64,000 nt of DNA from NCBI RefSeq assembly GCF_051414055.1, contig NZ_JBLKNX010000018.1, positions 1-64,000 on the forward strand, given 5' to 3'. The translations under genes were made by a program, and so were the position numbers. This document shows, piece after piece, positions 44,513 through 52,462 of the stretch. Each line of letters opens with the position of its first letter. The first letter of the stretch is position 1. Origin of the DNA: Halosimplex halobium (GTDB lineage Archaea > Halobacteriota > Halobacteria > Halobacteriales > Haloarculaceae). Below the pieces are notes generated by a model, which saw only the letters and a list, made by a program, of their open reading frames with translations, was not told the DNA's origin and searched no databases.

Positions 44513-44738
44513 CACGCGCTAGTCAGCGGTCCGCCCGCATAGTGGTTCCGGAGCGCGACGGACCGACCGAGCGGCCGCCGCCCGGCGCCGCTTGCCCTCG
44601 CAAGCCCCGGTGGCCCGACCGGTGGCTTCCCGGCCAGTAGCTCCCCGACCGGGTCGCGCGCCCCTCGTGACGCTCGCGGCGCTCGCGGCGCGACCGCGTA
44701 TCGAACCGGCTAAACCGCGGGCGGCCGACAGCGGGGGT

Positions 44739-45296
44739 ATGGACACCCAGGGACTCATCGACGCGCTCCGCGCGGCCGACGCCGTCAGGTTCGGGGAGTT
44801 CGAGCTCTCCCACGGCGGCACCTCGAACTACTACGTCGACAAGTACCTCTTCGAGACCGACCCCGACTCCCTCGAAGCGGTCGCCGAGGCGTTCGCCGAC
44901 CACCTCGCCCGGACGACCGACGGCGAGACCAAACTCGCCGGCGTCGCGCTGGGCGCGGTCCCGCTGGTCGCGGTCACCAGCGTCGAGTCGGGCAACCCCT
45001 ACGTCATCGTCCGCAAACAGCAGAAGGAGTACGGCACCGCCAACCTCGTCGAGGGCGAACTCGCCGAGGGCGAGGAGGTCGTCGTGCTGGAGGACATCGC
45101 GACGACCGGCCAGAGCGCCGTCGATGCCGCCGAGGCGCTGCGGGAGGCCGGCGCCGTCGTCGAGCGGGTGCTCGTCGTCGTCGACCGCGAGGAGGGCGCC
45201 GCCGAGAACCTCGCCGACCACGACCTCGAACTCGAATCCCTGGTCACCGCCTCGGAGCTGCTCGACGACGCGCCCGAGGACGTGGACGCGGCCTGA
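44739..45296 (+). CDS. pyrE: Orotate phosphoribosyltransferase
   Basis: This gene encodes 185 aa. PRPP loop: VVVLEDIATTGQSAVDAAEA; also ELSHGGTSNYYVDKYLFETD and VPLVAVTSVESGNPYVIVRK QQKEYGT, the phosphoribosyl and orotate binding regions. It converts orotate (made by PyrD at 3736) to OMP. GGCTAAACC ~44708-44716 is a plausible TATA box and the ATG at 44739 then has a leader of only a few bases. The frame is open 49 codons upstream without family sequence. Haloarchaeal pyrE is a familiar genetic marker. Confidence 0.95.
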   Translation: MDTQGLIDALRAADAVRFGEFELSHGGTSNYYVDKYLFETDPDSLEAVAEAFADHLARTTDGETKLAGVALGAVPLVAVTSVESGNPYVIVRKQQKEYGTANLVEGELAEGEEVVVLEDIATTGQSAVDAAEALREAGAVVERVLVVVDREEGAAENLADHDLELESLVTASELLDDAPEDVDAA

Positions 45297-45336
45297 CGCT
45301 CGCGTCCTTTGACTCCCACCCGACGCCCGACTCCCA

Positions 45337-45405
45337 CGCTCTCCGACGCCCGAACCGCCCGATCCCACGCCACCCGACTCCTGCGCTCTCCGACGCCCGA
45401 ACCGC
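45337..45405. repeat. Short tandem-like repeat downstream of pyrE
   Basis: CGCTCTCCGACGCCCGAACC occurs at 45337 and again at 45384, 47 bp apart, inside a C-rich stretch with several CGACGCCCGA phrases. The rest of the 45297-45578 gap has no gene and ends with the thrS promoter. Confidence 0.6.
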
Positions 45406-45546
45406 TCGACGCCCACATCATCTGCCGCCACGGGTCCCCGGTTTCGGATCCCGCGAGATTCACCGCCCGGTCGGTGGCGGTATCCGGCCGCTCCGCGCCT
45501 GTGAATCACAGGCACGGCTGGCCGCAGTCGGCCCACGTCACAACGC

Positions 45547-45554
45547 TTTTATTC
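45547..45554 (+). promoter_or_regulatory. TATA box of thrS transcription unit
   Basis: TTTTATTC is ~148 nt upstream of the thrS ATG but only ~29 nt upstream of a 13-codon minigene ATG at 45579. The same CTTTTATTCG box occurs at the XPD helicase promoter (52431). Confidence 0.65.
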
Positions 45555-45578
45555 GATAGCGCGTTAGCGAAGGGCAAG

Positions 45579-45620
45579 ATGGCAGGTGACTGCTTTACAG
45601 GCGGGCCCCGCGCCCCGTAA
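45579..45620 (+). CDS. Thirteen-codon leader minigene (uORF) of thrS
   Basis: ATG GCA GGT GAC TGC TTT ACA then GGC GGG CCC CGC GCC CCG TAA encodes MAGDCFTGGPRAP. The TATA box at 45547-45554 predicts transcription beginning at or just before this ATG, so it would be read as a leaderless ORF. It overlaps the 5' arm of the hairpin at 45585-45629 and its stop codon lies in the 3' arm. It holds one Thr codon. Whether it is translated is not shown; it could regulate thrS by attenuation or by controlling ribosome access. Confidence 0.45.
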   Translation: MAGDCFTGGPRAP

Positions 45621-45629
45621 CCAGTCACC
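45585..45629 (+). promoter_or_regulatory. Leader hairpin of thrS
   Basis: GGTGACTG (45585-45592) pairs with CAGTCACC (45622-45629); TTAC (45595-45598) pairs with GTAA (45617-45620); an inner GGCG/CGCC stem closes the loop. A second stem follows directly: CGCCACG (45629-45635) with CGTGGCG (45671-45677), with GCTG/CAGC inside. A Shine-Dalgarno GGAGG (45682-45686) sits just after the second stem, before the thrS ATG. Confidence 0.6.
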
Positions 45630-45694
45630 GCCACGTTCTCGCGCTCGTCGCTCGCTGCCGGACAGCGGCGCGTGGCGCGGTGGAGGCCAGTGAT

Positions 45695-47686
45695 ATGTCA
45701 CAGCAGGAATCCTCAGTCACGGTGGAACTGCCCGATGGAAGCACGCTCGACGTTCCGTCGGGCGCCACAGTCGAAGACGTGGCCTACGAGATCGGTCCGG
45801 GGCTGGGCTCCGACACCGTCGCCGGCAAGCTCGACGGCGAACTCGTCGCCAAGGAGGAGCCCGTCTACGACGGCGCCGCCGTCGAGATCGTCACCCCCTC
45901 GGCCGACGAGTACCTGCAGGTGATGCGCCACTCCGCGGCCCACGTCCTCGCCCAGGCGGTCCTGCGGGAGTACCCCGACGCCGACCTCGCCACCGGCCCG
46001 CCCACCGAGGAGGGCTTTTACTACGACTTCGACGGCGTCGACGTCGACGAGGACGACTTCGACGAGCTGGTCGCCGAGATGGAGTCCATCGTCGAGGCCG
46101 ACCTCGACATCGAGCGCGAGGAGGTCCCGCTCGACGAGGCCCGCGAACGGGTCGCCGGTGACCCCTACAAGGAGGAGATCCTCGAGGACCTCGCGGCGGG
46201 CGACCGCGGCGCCGACGACGACATCGAGACGGTCTCGTTCTACAGCCAGGGCGAGTTCTCGGACCTGTGTGCCGGCCCGCACGTCGCCTCGACGGGCGAG
46301 ATCGGGGCCATCGACCTCCGTGAGATCGCCGCGACCAACTGGCGCGGCGACGAGGACAAGCCGCGGCTCACCCGCGTCTACGGCACCGCCTTCGAGTCCG
46401 AGTCGGATCTGGAGGACTACTGGGAGCGCAAGGAGGAGGCCGAGCGCCGCGACCACCGCCGCATCGGCCGGGAGATGAACCTCTTCTCCATCCCCGAGCA
46501 CTCCCCCGGGTGCGTGCACTTCCACCCCGACGGGATGGCGATCCGCCGCGAGCTCGAGGAGTACATCCGCGAGAAGAACGACGAGCTCGGCTACGAGGAG
46601 GTCTGGACCCCGGAGCTCAACAAGGTCGACCTGTGGAAGACCTCGGGCCACTACGAGCACTTCTGCGAGGAGGACGAGATGTTCCACTGGGACCAGGCCA
46701 GCGCCCGCACCGAGAGCGACGAGGCCGACGAGTACGGCCTCAAGCCGATGAACTGCGCCAACCACGTCCACCTCTACCAGCGCGAGCGCCGCTCGTATCG
46801 CGAACTGCCCAAGCGGTACTGCGAGTTCGGCACCTGCTACCGCAACGAGCGCTCGGGCGAACTCTCCGGGATGCTCCGTGTGCGGGGGTTCACCCAGGAC
46901 GACGGCCACGCGTTCGTCACCCGCGACCAGATCCAGGGCGAGGTCACCCGCACGCTCGAAGTGATCGACGACGTGCTCGCCGACTTCGGGCTGGACGTGA
47001 CCTTCAAGCTCGAAACGCAGCCCGACGACTCGTTCGGCGACGACCAGTTGTGGGAGCGCGCCGAGAGCGACCTCCGCAGCGCCCTGGACGCGCTCGGCGA
47101 GGGCTACGAACTCGAGGCCGGCGAGGGGGCCTTCTACGGGCCGAAGATCGCCGCCGACGCCGAGGACGCCATCGGCCGCGAGTGGACCGTCGGCACCGTC
47201 CAGCTGGACTTCGTCCAGCCCGAGCGGTTCGACCTCGTCTACGTCGGCGAGGACAACGAGGAGCACACCCCGGTGATGATCCACCGCGCGCTGCTCGGCA
47301 CCTTCGAGCGGTTCATGGCCGTCATGATCGAGCACTTCGCCGGCCGGTTCCCGCTGTGGCTCGCGCCCGAGCAGGTCCGCGTCCTCCCGCTCAACGAGGA
47401 CGTGCTCGGCTACGCCCACCGCCTCCGGAACGACTTCGAGGAGGAGGGCTTCCGTGCCACCGTCGCCGACGGCGACGACACGCTCCAGCGGAAGATCCGC
47501 GCCGCCCACGACGAGAACGTCCCGTACATGCTCATCGTCGGCCCCGACGAGGAAGAGGCGGGCACCGTCTCCGTCCGGGACCGCGCCGAGCGCGAGGCCC
47601 GCGACGTGGACCCCGACGCGTTCCGCGAGCACCTCCGCACGGAGCGCGAGGAGAAGCGGCTCGAACCCGACTTCCTCGACGAGTAG
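45695..47686 (+). CDS. thrS: Threonyl-tRNA synthetase
   Basis: This 663-aa protein is of bacterial-type domain order: TGS (VELPDGSTLDVPSGATVEDV), editing N2/SAD (HVLAQAVLREYPDADLATGP; H-x(3)-H with SDLCAGPHV), class II core (motif 2 FGTCYRNERSGELSGMLRVR; motif 3 in HRALLGTFERFMAVMIEHFA) and an anticodon-binding domain (VRVLPLNEDVLGYAHRL). The start at 45695 is decided by a GGAGG Shine-Dalgarno 8 nt upstream, unusual in this leaderless-rich genome; a GTG at 45680 is less likely. A ~120-nt structured leader with a minigene precedes it. Confidence 0.96.
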   Translation: MSQQESSVTVELPDGSTLDVPSGATVEDVAYEIGPGLGSDTVAGKLDGELVAKEEPVYDGAAVEIVTPSADEYLQVMRHSAAHVLAQAVLREYPDADLATGPPTEEGFYYDFDGVDVDEDDFDELVAEMESIVEADLDIEREEVPLDEARERVAGDPYKEEILEDLAAGDRGADDDIETVSFYSQGEFSDLCAGPHVASTGEIGAIDLREIAATNWRGDEDKPRLTRVYGTAFESESDLEDYWERKEEAERRDHRRIGREMNLFSIPEHSPGCVHFHPDGMAIRRELEEYIREKNDELGYEEVWTPELNKVDLWKTSGHYEHFCEEDEMFHWDQASARTESDEADEYGLKPMNCANHVHLYQRERRSYRELPKRYCEFGTCYRNERSGELSGMLRVRGFTQDDGHAFVTRDQIQGEVTRTLEVIDDVLADFGLDVTFKLETQPDDSFGDDQLWERAESDLRSALDALGEGYELEAGEGAFYGPKIAADAEDAIGREWTVGTVQLDFVQPERFDLVYVGEDNEEHTPVMIHRALLGTFERFMAVMIEHFAGRFPLWLAPEQVRVLPLNEDVLGYAHRLRNDFEEEGFRATVADGDDTLQRKIRAAHDENVPYMLIVGPDEEEAGTVSVRDRAEREARDVDPDAFREHLRTEREEKRLEPDFLDE

Positions 47687-47764
47687 GCGGTCGACAGGCC
47701 GGTGAGACACACGAACACCGGTATCGTTTTTTCCGCGGCGGCCCCACGGCCACTAGTCCCCTCC

Positions 47765-49042
47765 ATGCCCGCCCGCATCCGCGCGCTGGGGGTCGTCGCG
47801 GTCGCCCTCTGCTGTCTGCTGGCCGCGATCGGCGCCCTCGCGCTGTCGGTCCCCGGCGCCCCGGCCGACGCCGGCCAGCGCGACCCGACCGACGGCGGCC
47901 TCCAGCGCCTCCACGCCGCCGGCGTCACCGGCGACAACGTCACCGTCGGGGTCGTCGGCGTCACCGGCTTCGACACCGACCACCCGACGATCGCCGGCCA
48001 GGTGACCGAGACGCGCGCGTTCGGCGACGCGGCGACCGTCGAGAACGGCGGCCGCAACCGCCACGGCACCGCCACCGCCGCCGTCGTCGCGCGGACCGCC
48101 CCCGGCGCCGACCTCCGCCTCGCCACCTTCGACGACACGACCGGCTTCCGGCGGGCGGTGACCTGGCTCGTCACGTCCGACGTGGACGTGGTCGTCGCCC
48201 CGGTCTCGTTCTACGGCCGCCCCGGCGACGGCACCTCCACAGTCGCGCGACTGGGCGAGTGGGCCCGGCGGCAGGGCGTCGTCTTCGTCGCGCCGACCGG
48301 CAACCTCGCCCGCGGTCACTGGGCGGGGCGCTACGACCCCGACGACGGCCGCCTGCGGTTCGGCGACACCACCCGGAACTACCTCGCCGGCCGCGGCAGC
48401 GAGACGCGGATCTGGCTCGCCTGGGACCGCGCGCACGCCAACCGGACCTTCGTCGCCGAACTCTACCGGACCGACGACGGCGAGCGCACGCTGGTCGCCC
48501 GCTCGGAGCCGTTCCCCGGCGACGGCGTCCCAAACGCCCGGATCAACGCCCGGCTGGAGGGCGGCACCTACTACGTCGTCGTCCGCGGCCCGCCCAACGC
48601 CACCGGTGCGCGAGTCCGCCTCTCGTCGCCGACCCACCGCTTCCAGCGGACCCGCCCCGAAGGCAGCGTTGCCGCCCCCGCCACCGGTCGCGGCGTAGTC
48701 GGCGTCGGCGCCTACGACCCCGCGGCCGGCCGCGTCGAGCCCTTCAGTTCCAGAGGTCCCACCGCCGACGGCCGCCTCGGCGTCGACGTGGTCGCGCCCG
48801 CTCGACACGAAATCGGGGGGTACGACGAGCCGCTGGTCGGCTCCTCCGCCGCGACGCCGTACGTCGGCGGCCTCGCCGCACTCGTCCTCGACGCCGACCC
48901 CGACCGCTCGCCCCGCGCGGTCGAACTCCGCCTCGAACGGACGGCCGAGGACGTGGGCCCGCCGGGCACCGACCCCGTCGCCGGCAACGGCCTCGTCGTC
49001 CCCGGCCGCGCCGTCGACGTCCCCGCCAACGCTACCGGCTGA
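47765..49042 (+). CDS. Subtilisin-like (S8) secreted protein, possibly inactive
   Basis: This gene encodes 425 aa. A signal segment (ALGVVAVALCCLLAAIGALA) is followed by GDNVTVGVVGVTGFDTDHPT, where active subtilases have an Asp directly after the first strand (V-x-D-T-G or V-D-x-T-G-F-D); here that residue is Gly/Val. The His is in NRHGTATA, oxyanion Asn in VAPTGNLA, and Ser in VGSSAATPYVGGLAAL. A beta-rich insert (~200-320) resembles a jelly-roll. Either an acid elsewhere (D of GFD) substitutes or the protein is a pseudoprotease. ATG at 47765 starts the signal peptide. Confidence 0.82.
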   Translation: MPARIRALGVVAVALCCLLAAIGALALSVPGAPADAGQRDPTDGGLQRLHAAGVTGDNVTVGVVGVTGFDTDHPTIAGQVTETRAFGDAATVENGGRNRHGTATAAVVARTAPGADLRLATFDDTTGFRRAVTWLVTSDVDVVVAPVSFYGRPGDGTSTVARLGEWARRQGVVFVAPTGNLARGHWAGRYDPDDGRLRFGDTTRNYLAGRGSETRIWLAWDRAHANRTFVAELYRTDDGERTLVARSEPFPGDGVPNARINARLEGGTYYVVVRGPPNATGARVRLSSPTHRFQRTRPEGSVAAPATGRGVVGVGAYDPAAGRVEPFSSRGPTADGRLGVDVVAPARHEIGGYDEPLVGSSAATPYVGGLAALVLDADPDRSPRAVELRLERTAEDVGPPGTDPVAGNGLVVPGRAVDVPANATG

Positions 49043-49140
49043 GGGAGACTCCCGCGGTTCGTCGCGTCACGACCGAGCGACCGACGGAGTGTTCGAAGCG
49101 GTCGATCCGACGAGCAGTGCGATCCAACGAGCGGTGCTGT

Positions 49141-49570
49141 CGGCGCGCGCTGGAGCGCGCGTTCATGCGCGCGACCGTAGCCGCGCGAGGGATGAGCGAC
49201 GACAGGAGCGAATCGGCTGGGGAGGTTCGTGGCTGTCTGCGGTGCTGTGCGGTTGCCGTCGCGGAGCGGTTGCGGTGCTGTCCTGGCGGACTGAAAGGGC
49301 GAGGCGCGCTCGCGTGCAGTTCAGTCGCCTGAGCGACCCCTACCCGAGCGCAGCGAGGGTATGTCGCTCAGCGACCGCGAGCGCGCCGAGGGCTTTCACC
49401 GCCTGCCGTTTCTTGCGGTATCGGCTCCAGTTAGCGAGCGCGCCGAGGGCTTTCATCGCCTACCGTTGAGTACGGTCGATCCAGTCCAGAGCGAGCGCGC
49501 CGAGGGCTTTCAGCGCCTGCTGTCGACGATAGTTGCGATTACTGCTAGCGCGCCGAGGGCTTTCACCGCT
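49141..49570 (+). repeat. Family B structured repeat, copy 3 (longest array)
   Basis: The modules match copies 1 and 2: CGCGCGAGGGATGAGCGA (~49184), GAATCGGCTGGGGAGG (~49208), left arm TGAAAGGGCGAGGCGCGCTC (~49293-49312), inner stem CTGAGCGAC (49329-49337) with GTCGCTCAG (49363-49371), and right-arm cores GCGCGCCGAGGGCTTTCA at 49381, 49438, 49495 and 49548 (spacings 57, 57, 53). The inner stem differs from the other copies at two pairs, both compensated. The 49043-49752 gap holds no gene besides the next promoter. Confidence 0.85.
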
Positions 49571-49752
49571 CACCGTCGAGTGAGACCCAATCGACTCCTA
49601 CGAACCGAATACGAACCACGACACAGCCGACGGAAACGGACCCCACACCCCCACACCGACCATCCCCGAATCGCTAGACAGCGACCGTTCAAAGCGGGAT
49701 TTAACCTTCGGGTAGGGCTATATGAGCGGGGACGGAAGGATCGAACAAGGAG

Positions 49753-50361
49753 ATGTCGGGGCTCATCGACCGCATCCAGGACCGGACGGCGACCAGCGAC
49801 GAGCGACTGCGGGTCCTCGACGTCGAGGGCGAGGAGACCGACGACGTGCTGGACGCGCTCGCGACGGACACCCGGCGAGCGGTATACCGGGCGCTGTTCG
49901 AGCAGCCTCGCACGGCCTCGGAGATCGCCGACGCCGTCGACACCTCGGTCCAGAACGTCCACTACCACGTCTCGAACCTCGAAGCGGCCGGGCTGGTCGA
50001 GCCCGTCGACACGCGCTACTCCGAGAAGGGCAACGAGATGACCGTCTACGGGCCGGCGAGCGACCCGCTGGTGATCGTCGGCAACGAGGAGGTCCGCCCG
50101 CGCGTCCAGCGGACGCTGACCGACGTGGTCGGCGGGATCGGGCTGCTCGGCGTCGGCGCCCTGCTCGTCCAGTGGGGCGCCGAACGGGTCGCCCGCCCGT
50201 CCATCGGCGGCGCCGGCGCCGGCCCCGCCAGCCCCAACGCGACCGTCGGCGAACCCGGGTCGCTGGCCTGGCTCGTCTTCGACGTGGTCGAGCCCGGCGT
50301 CCTCTTCTTCTTCGGCTGCCTCGCGCTGGCCGCCCTCGCCGCCCTGGCGCTGGACCGGTAG
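49753..50361 (+). CDS. Membrane-anchored winged-helix regulator
   Basis: This gene encodes 202 aa. The N-terminal ArsR-like HTH is DVLDALATDTRRAVYRALFE followed by TASEIADAVDTSVQNVHYHV SNLEAAGLVEPVDTRYS (~residues 30-90). The C-terminal half has two membrane helices (VGGIGLLGVGALLVQWGAE and EPGVLFFFGCLALAALAALA). This haloarchaeal design links DNA binding to the membrane; the target is unknown. A TATA box CTATATG at 49718-49724 predicts a leader of ~7 nt; GGAG touches the ATG and is too close to act as a normal Shine-Dalgarno. Confidence 0.88.
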   Translation: MSGLIDRIQDRTATSDERLRVLDVEGEETDDVLDALATDTRRAVYRALFEQPRTASEIADAVDTSVQNVHYHVSNLEAAGLVEPVDTRYSEKGNEMTVYGPASDPLVIVGNEEVRPRVQRTLTDVVGGIGLLGVGALLVQWGAERVARPSIGGAGAGPASPNATVGEPGSLAWLVFDVVEPGVLFFFGCLALAALAALALDR

Positions 50362-50649
50362 ACGCCGCATCTCGATCGACAGGCGCCGCGCCCCGACCAC
50401 CGACGTTTCTCACACCGACAGGACGGTCGGCATCCGCGCGCGACGAGGATAGAAGCGACGACCGTCGACAGCGATGAGCGTCGAAGCGGCGACCGTCGAC
50501 AGCGGCGACAGCGCCGAAAGTGACGACGGCGGCGACACCAGTGAGGAACGGTGAGAACGCGGAGAACAGCCGCGGTGCGCGAAAACGGTAGTGGAGAACT
50601 GAAGTCGAAAACAGGTTCGAAGCGCCGGAACGCGCGAGCCGGACGCTGG

Positions 50650-52170
50650 TCAGCCCCGGACGAAGCCGAGGAAGAGGGCGACGCCGCCGAAGGCGATCAG
50701 GCCGCCGAGTGCCAGCGCTCCGAAGCCGGTGAGGAGGGAGCCGGAGCCGCCGGCGGCGGCGACCGTCGCGCCGTCGGGTCCGGCGGGCGGGTCCGCTGCG
50801 GTGGCCGTCGAGCCGTCGCCGTCCGAACCGCCCGCACCGTCGTCGGCCATGACGACGAGCGTGCCGATGGCGTCGGGCTCGCCGTCCGCGCCGGCCCCCG
50901 CCGACACGGCCACGTCGTAGTCGAAGGGGTCGAGCGGGCTGTCGAGCGTCGTCTCGCTCGTGACGTTCGCCGGCCGGGTCTCGCCGGCCTCGGCGACGGC
51001 GAGGACGGGCCGGTCGGCGTCGTCGGTCGCCCCCGTCCGGACGACCACGACCGCGCGGTCGTCGCCGTTCGTGTCGCGGATCACCGCGGTCGTCTCGTAG
51101 TTGACTTCCGCCTCGTCGCCGAGGGTGACCGTCAGCGCGTCGGCGTCACCGAACGTGACGGGGATCCGCGCCACGTCGCCACTGGTGACCTGGGTGACGC
51201 CCTGGACGCCGACGCCGTCGGCGGCGAGCGGCGTCGCGGTCGATCCCTCGGCGTCCGCGGGCGTCGCGGTCGGACAGTCGCCCTCGCAGTCGGCGACCCG
51301 GCCGTAGGCCTCGGCGAGCCCCTCGCCGTCGCTGCGGACGGTCACCTCGAATGGCGTGCCCGCCGACACGTCGCCGAAGTCGAACGACGCGGCGAAGGTC
51401 CCGTCGTCGTCCACGGTGGTCTCGACCTGCATGAGGAACGGCGACGACGACGAGCTGGAGGTCACCCGGACGGCCAGCGTCGTCCCGGGGTCGAGCGTCG
51501 TCTCGCCGGAAATCGTCTGCTGTGGGGCCGCGTCGACGACGACCTTGCCGTCGTCGTTCGTGTCGACGCTCGTCCCGTCGTGCAGCGGGCGCGGCGTCGC
51601 CGTCTCGTCGGCCCCGTCGGTGGCATCGTCCTCCGCGGACTCGCCGTCGGCGCTCAGCAACGCCAGCGTGCCGATGGCGGCCGGGTCGGCGGGGTCGCCC
51701 AGCGAGAGGTCGTAGGCCGCCGGCGCGAGCGGGTCGTCGGTGCCCGCGAGCTCCGTCCGGTTGTCGATCGCGTCGCCGTCGGCGACGGTGAGGTACGACC
51801 CGGGGCCGCCCTCGTCGACCGCCGCCGTGTCGAAGCGGACGACGACGGTCCCGTCGCCGTCGGCGTCGGTGACCGTCGCGCGGGCCTCGAAGTTCTGGTC
51901 CTCGGCGTCCGCGTCACCGACCGCGAACCGGATGCCTTCGCCGTCGGAGCCGGTCGCGTTGATGGTGATCTCGGCCGTCTCGCCCTGTCGGACCGTGGTG
52001 ATCGTCTCCTCGAAGGACGGGTTCGCCGGGGCGCCGGCGGCGACGACCCCCGCCAGCGGGCTGGTGACCAGCGTCGCGACGAGGACGGCGACCAGAGCGA
52101 GCCGGGCGCCGCGGCGCGCTCGCGCGGGGAGCCCGCGAGCGCCCGCAGTGACGGATGGGGTGCCGGTCAT
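50650..52170 (-). CDS. Secreted BGTF/DUF7827-like surface protein with C-terminal anchor
   Basis: This gene encodes 506 aa. A signal segment (LALVAVLVATLVTSPLAGVV) precedes a beta-strand-rich ectodomain with two similar blocks: FEETITTVRQGETAEITINA near residue 52 and VTQVTSGDVARIPVTFGDAD near 320, each followed by a D-x-N/D-G-D strand pair. Between them is GKVVVDAAPQQTISGETTLD PGT. The C-terminus is Gly/Ala-rich then a helix FGALALGGLIAFGGVALFLG with FVRG tail. It resembles haloarchaeal BGTF-domain surface proteins; function unknown. The 288-bp gap to 50362 contains no gene. Confidence 0.82.
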   Translation of the reverse strand: MTGTPSVTAGARGLPARARRGARLALVAVLVATLVTSPLAGVVAAGAPANPSFEETITTVRQGETAEITINATGSDGEGIRFAVGDADAEDQNFEARATVTDADGDGTVVVRFDTAAVDEGGPGSYLTVADGDAIDNRTELAGTDDPLAPAAYDLSLGDPADPAAIGTLALLSADGESAEDDATDGADETATPRPLHDGTSVDTNDDGKVVVDAAPQQTISGETTLDPGTTLAVRVTSSSSSSPFLMQVETTVDDDGTFAASFDFGDVSAGTPFEVTVRSDGEGLAEAYGRVADCEGDCPTATPADAEGSTATPLAADGVGVQGVTQVTSGDVARIPVTFGDADALTVTLGDEAEVNYETTAVIRDTNGDDRAVVVVRTGATDDADRPVLAVAEAGETRPANVTSETTLDSPLDPFDYDVAVSAGAGADGEPDAIGTLVVMADDGAGGSDGDGSTATAADPPAGPDGATVAAAGGSGSLLTGFGALALGGLIAFGGVALFLGFVRG

Positions 52171-52431
52171 CCGACCACCCCCGTCGGGAGCGGGTAGACA
52201 GTGGCGTTCCGCGGACGTGGATCGCGTCGCTGTCCGCGGGCGGTGCGTCGGTCGGAGGTGCCGGTCGCGGGCGACCGGTCAGGGTGGCAGTCCTCGGTCA
52301 TCGCACTCGGATCGTCGGTCGGCGTACAAATACTACTCCCGTAAGCTTCAAACTGGCTTTGAGCGGCGGTCCGCCGCGGCTCCCCCGACGGAACCGCGAC
52401 GAGCACGCGGCCCGCCGCGCGGGGCTAGGGC

Positions 52432-52439
52432 TTTTATTC
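52432..52439 (+). promoter_or_regulatory. TATA box of the XPD helicase gene
   Basis: TTTTATTC is ~28 nt upstream of the GTG at 52463; the predicted start falls on that codon, supporting a leaderless GTG start. Confidence 0.65.
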
Positions 52440-52462
52440 GGGCGCGCGAAGACGTACCCACA

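Noticed and set aside
49377..49570. Regular repeats with unequal spacers, looking like a CRISPR array
   Set aside because: Only 2-4 units per locus, repeats degenerate at the ends, intervals partly similar between units, no leader and no cas genes; the same unit occurs at three loci as part of a larger structured element.
49361..50041. A frame reading SERAEGFHRLP-type peptide repeats across the family B array
   Set aside because: The peptide repeat is the by-product of 57-bp DNA periodicity; it lacks a credible start, runs out of frame into the HTH gene, and the other copies do not keep the frame.
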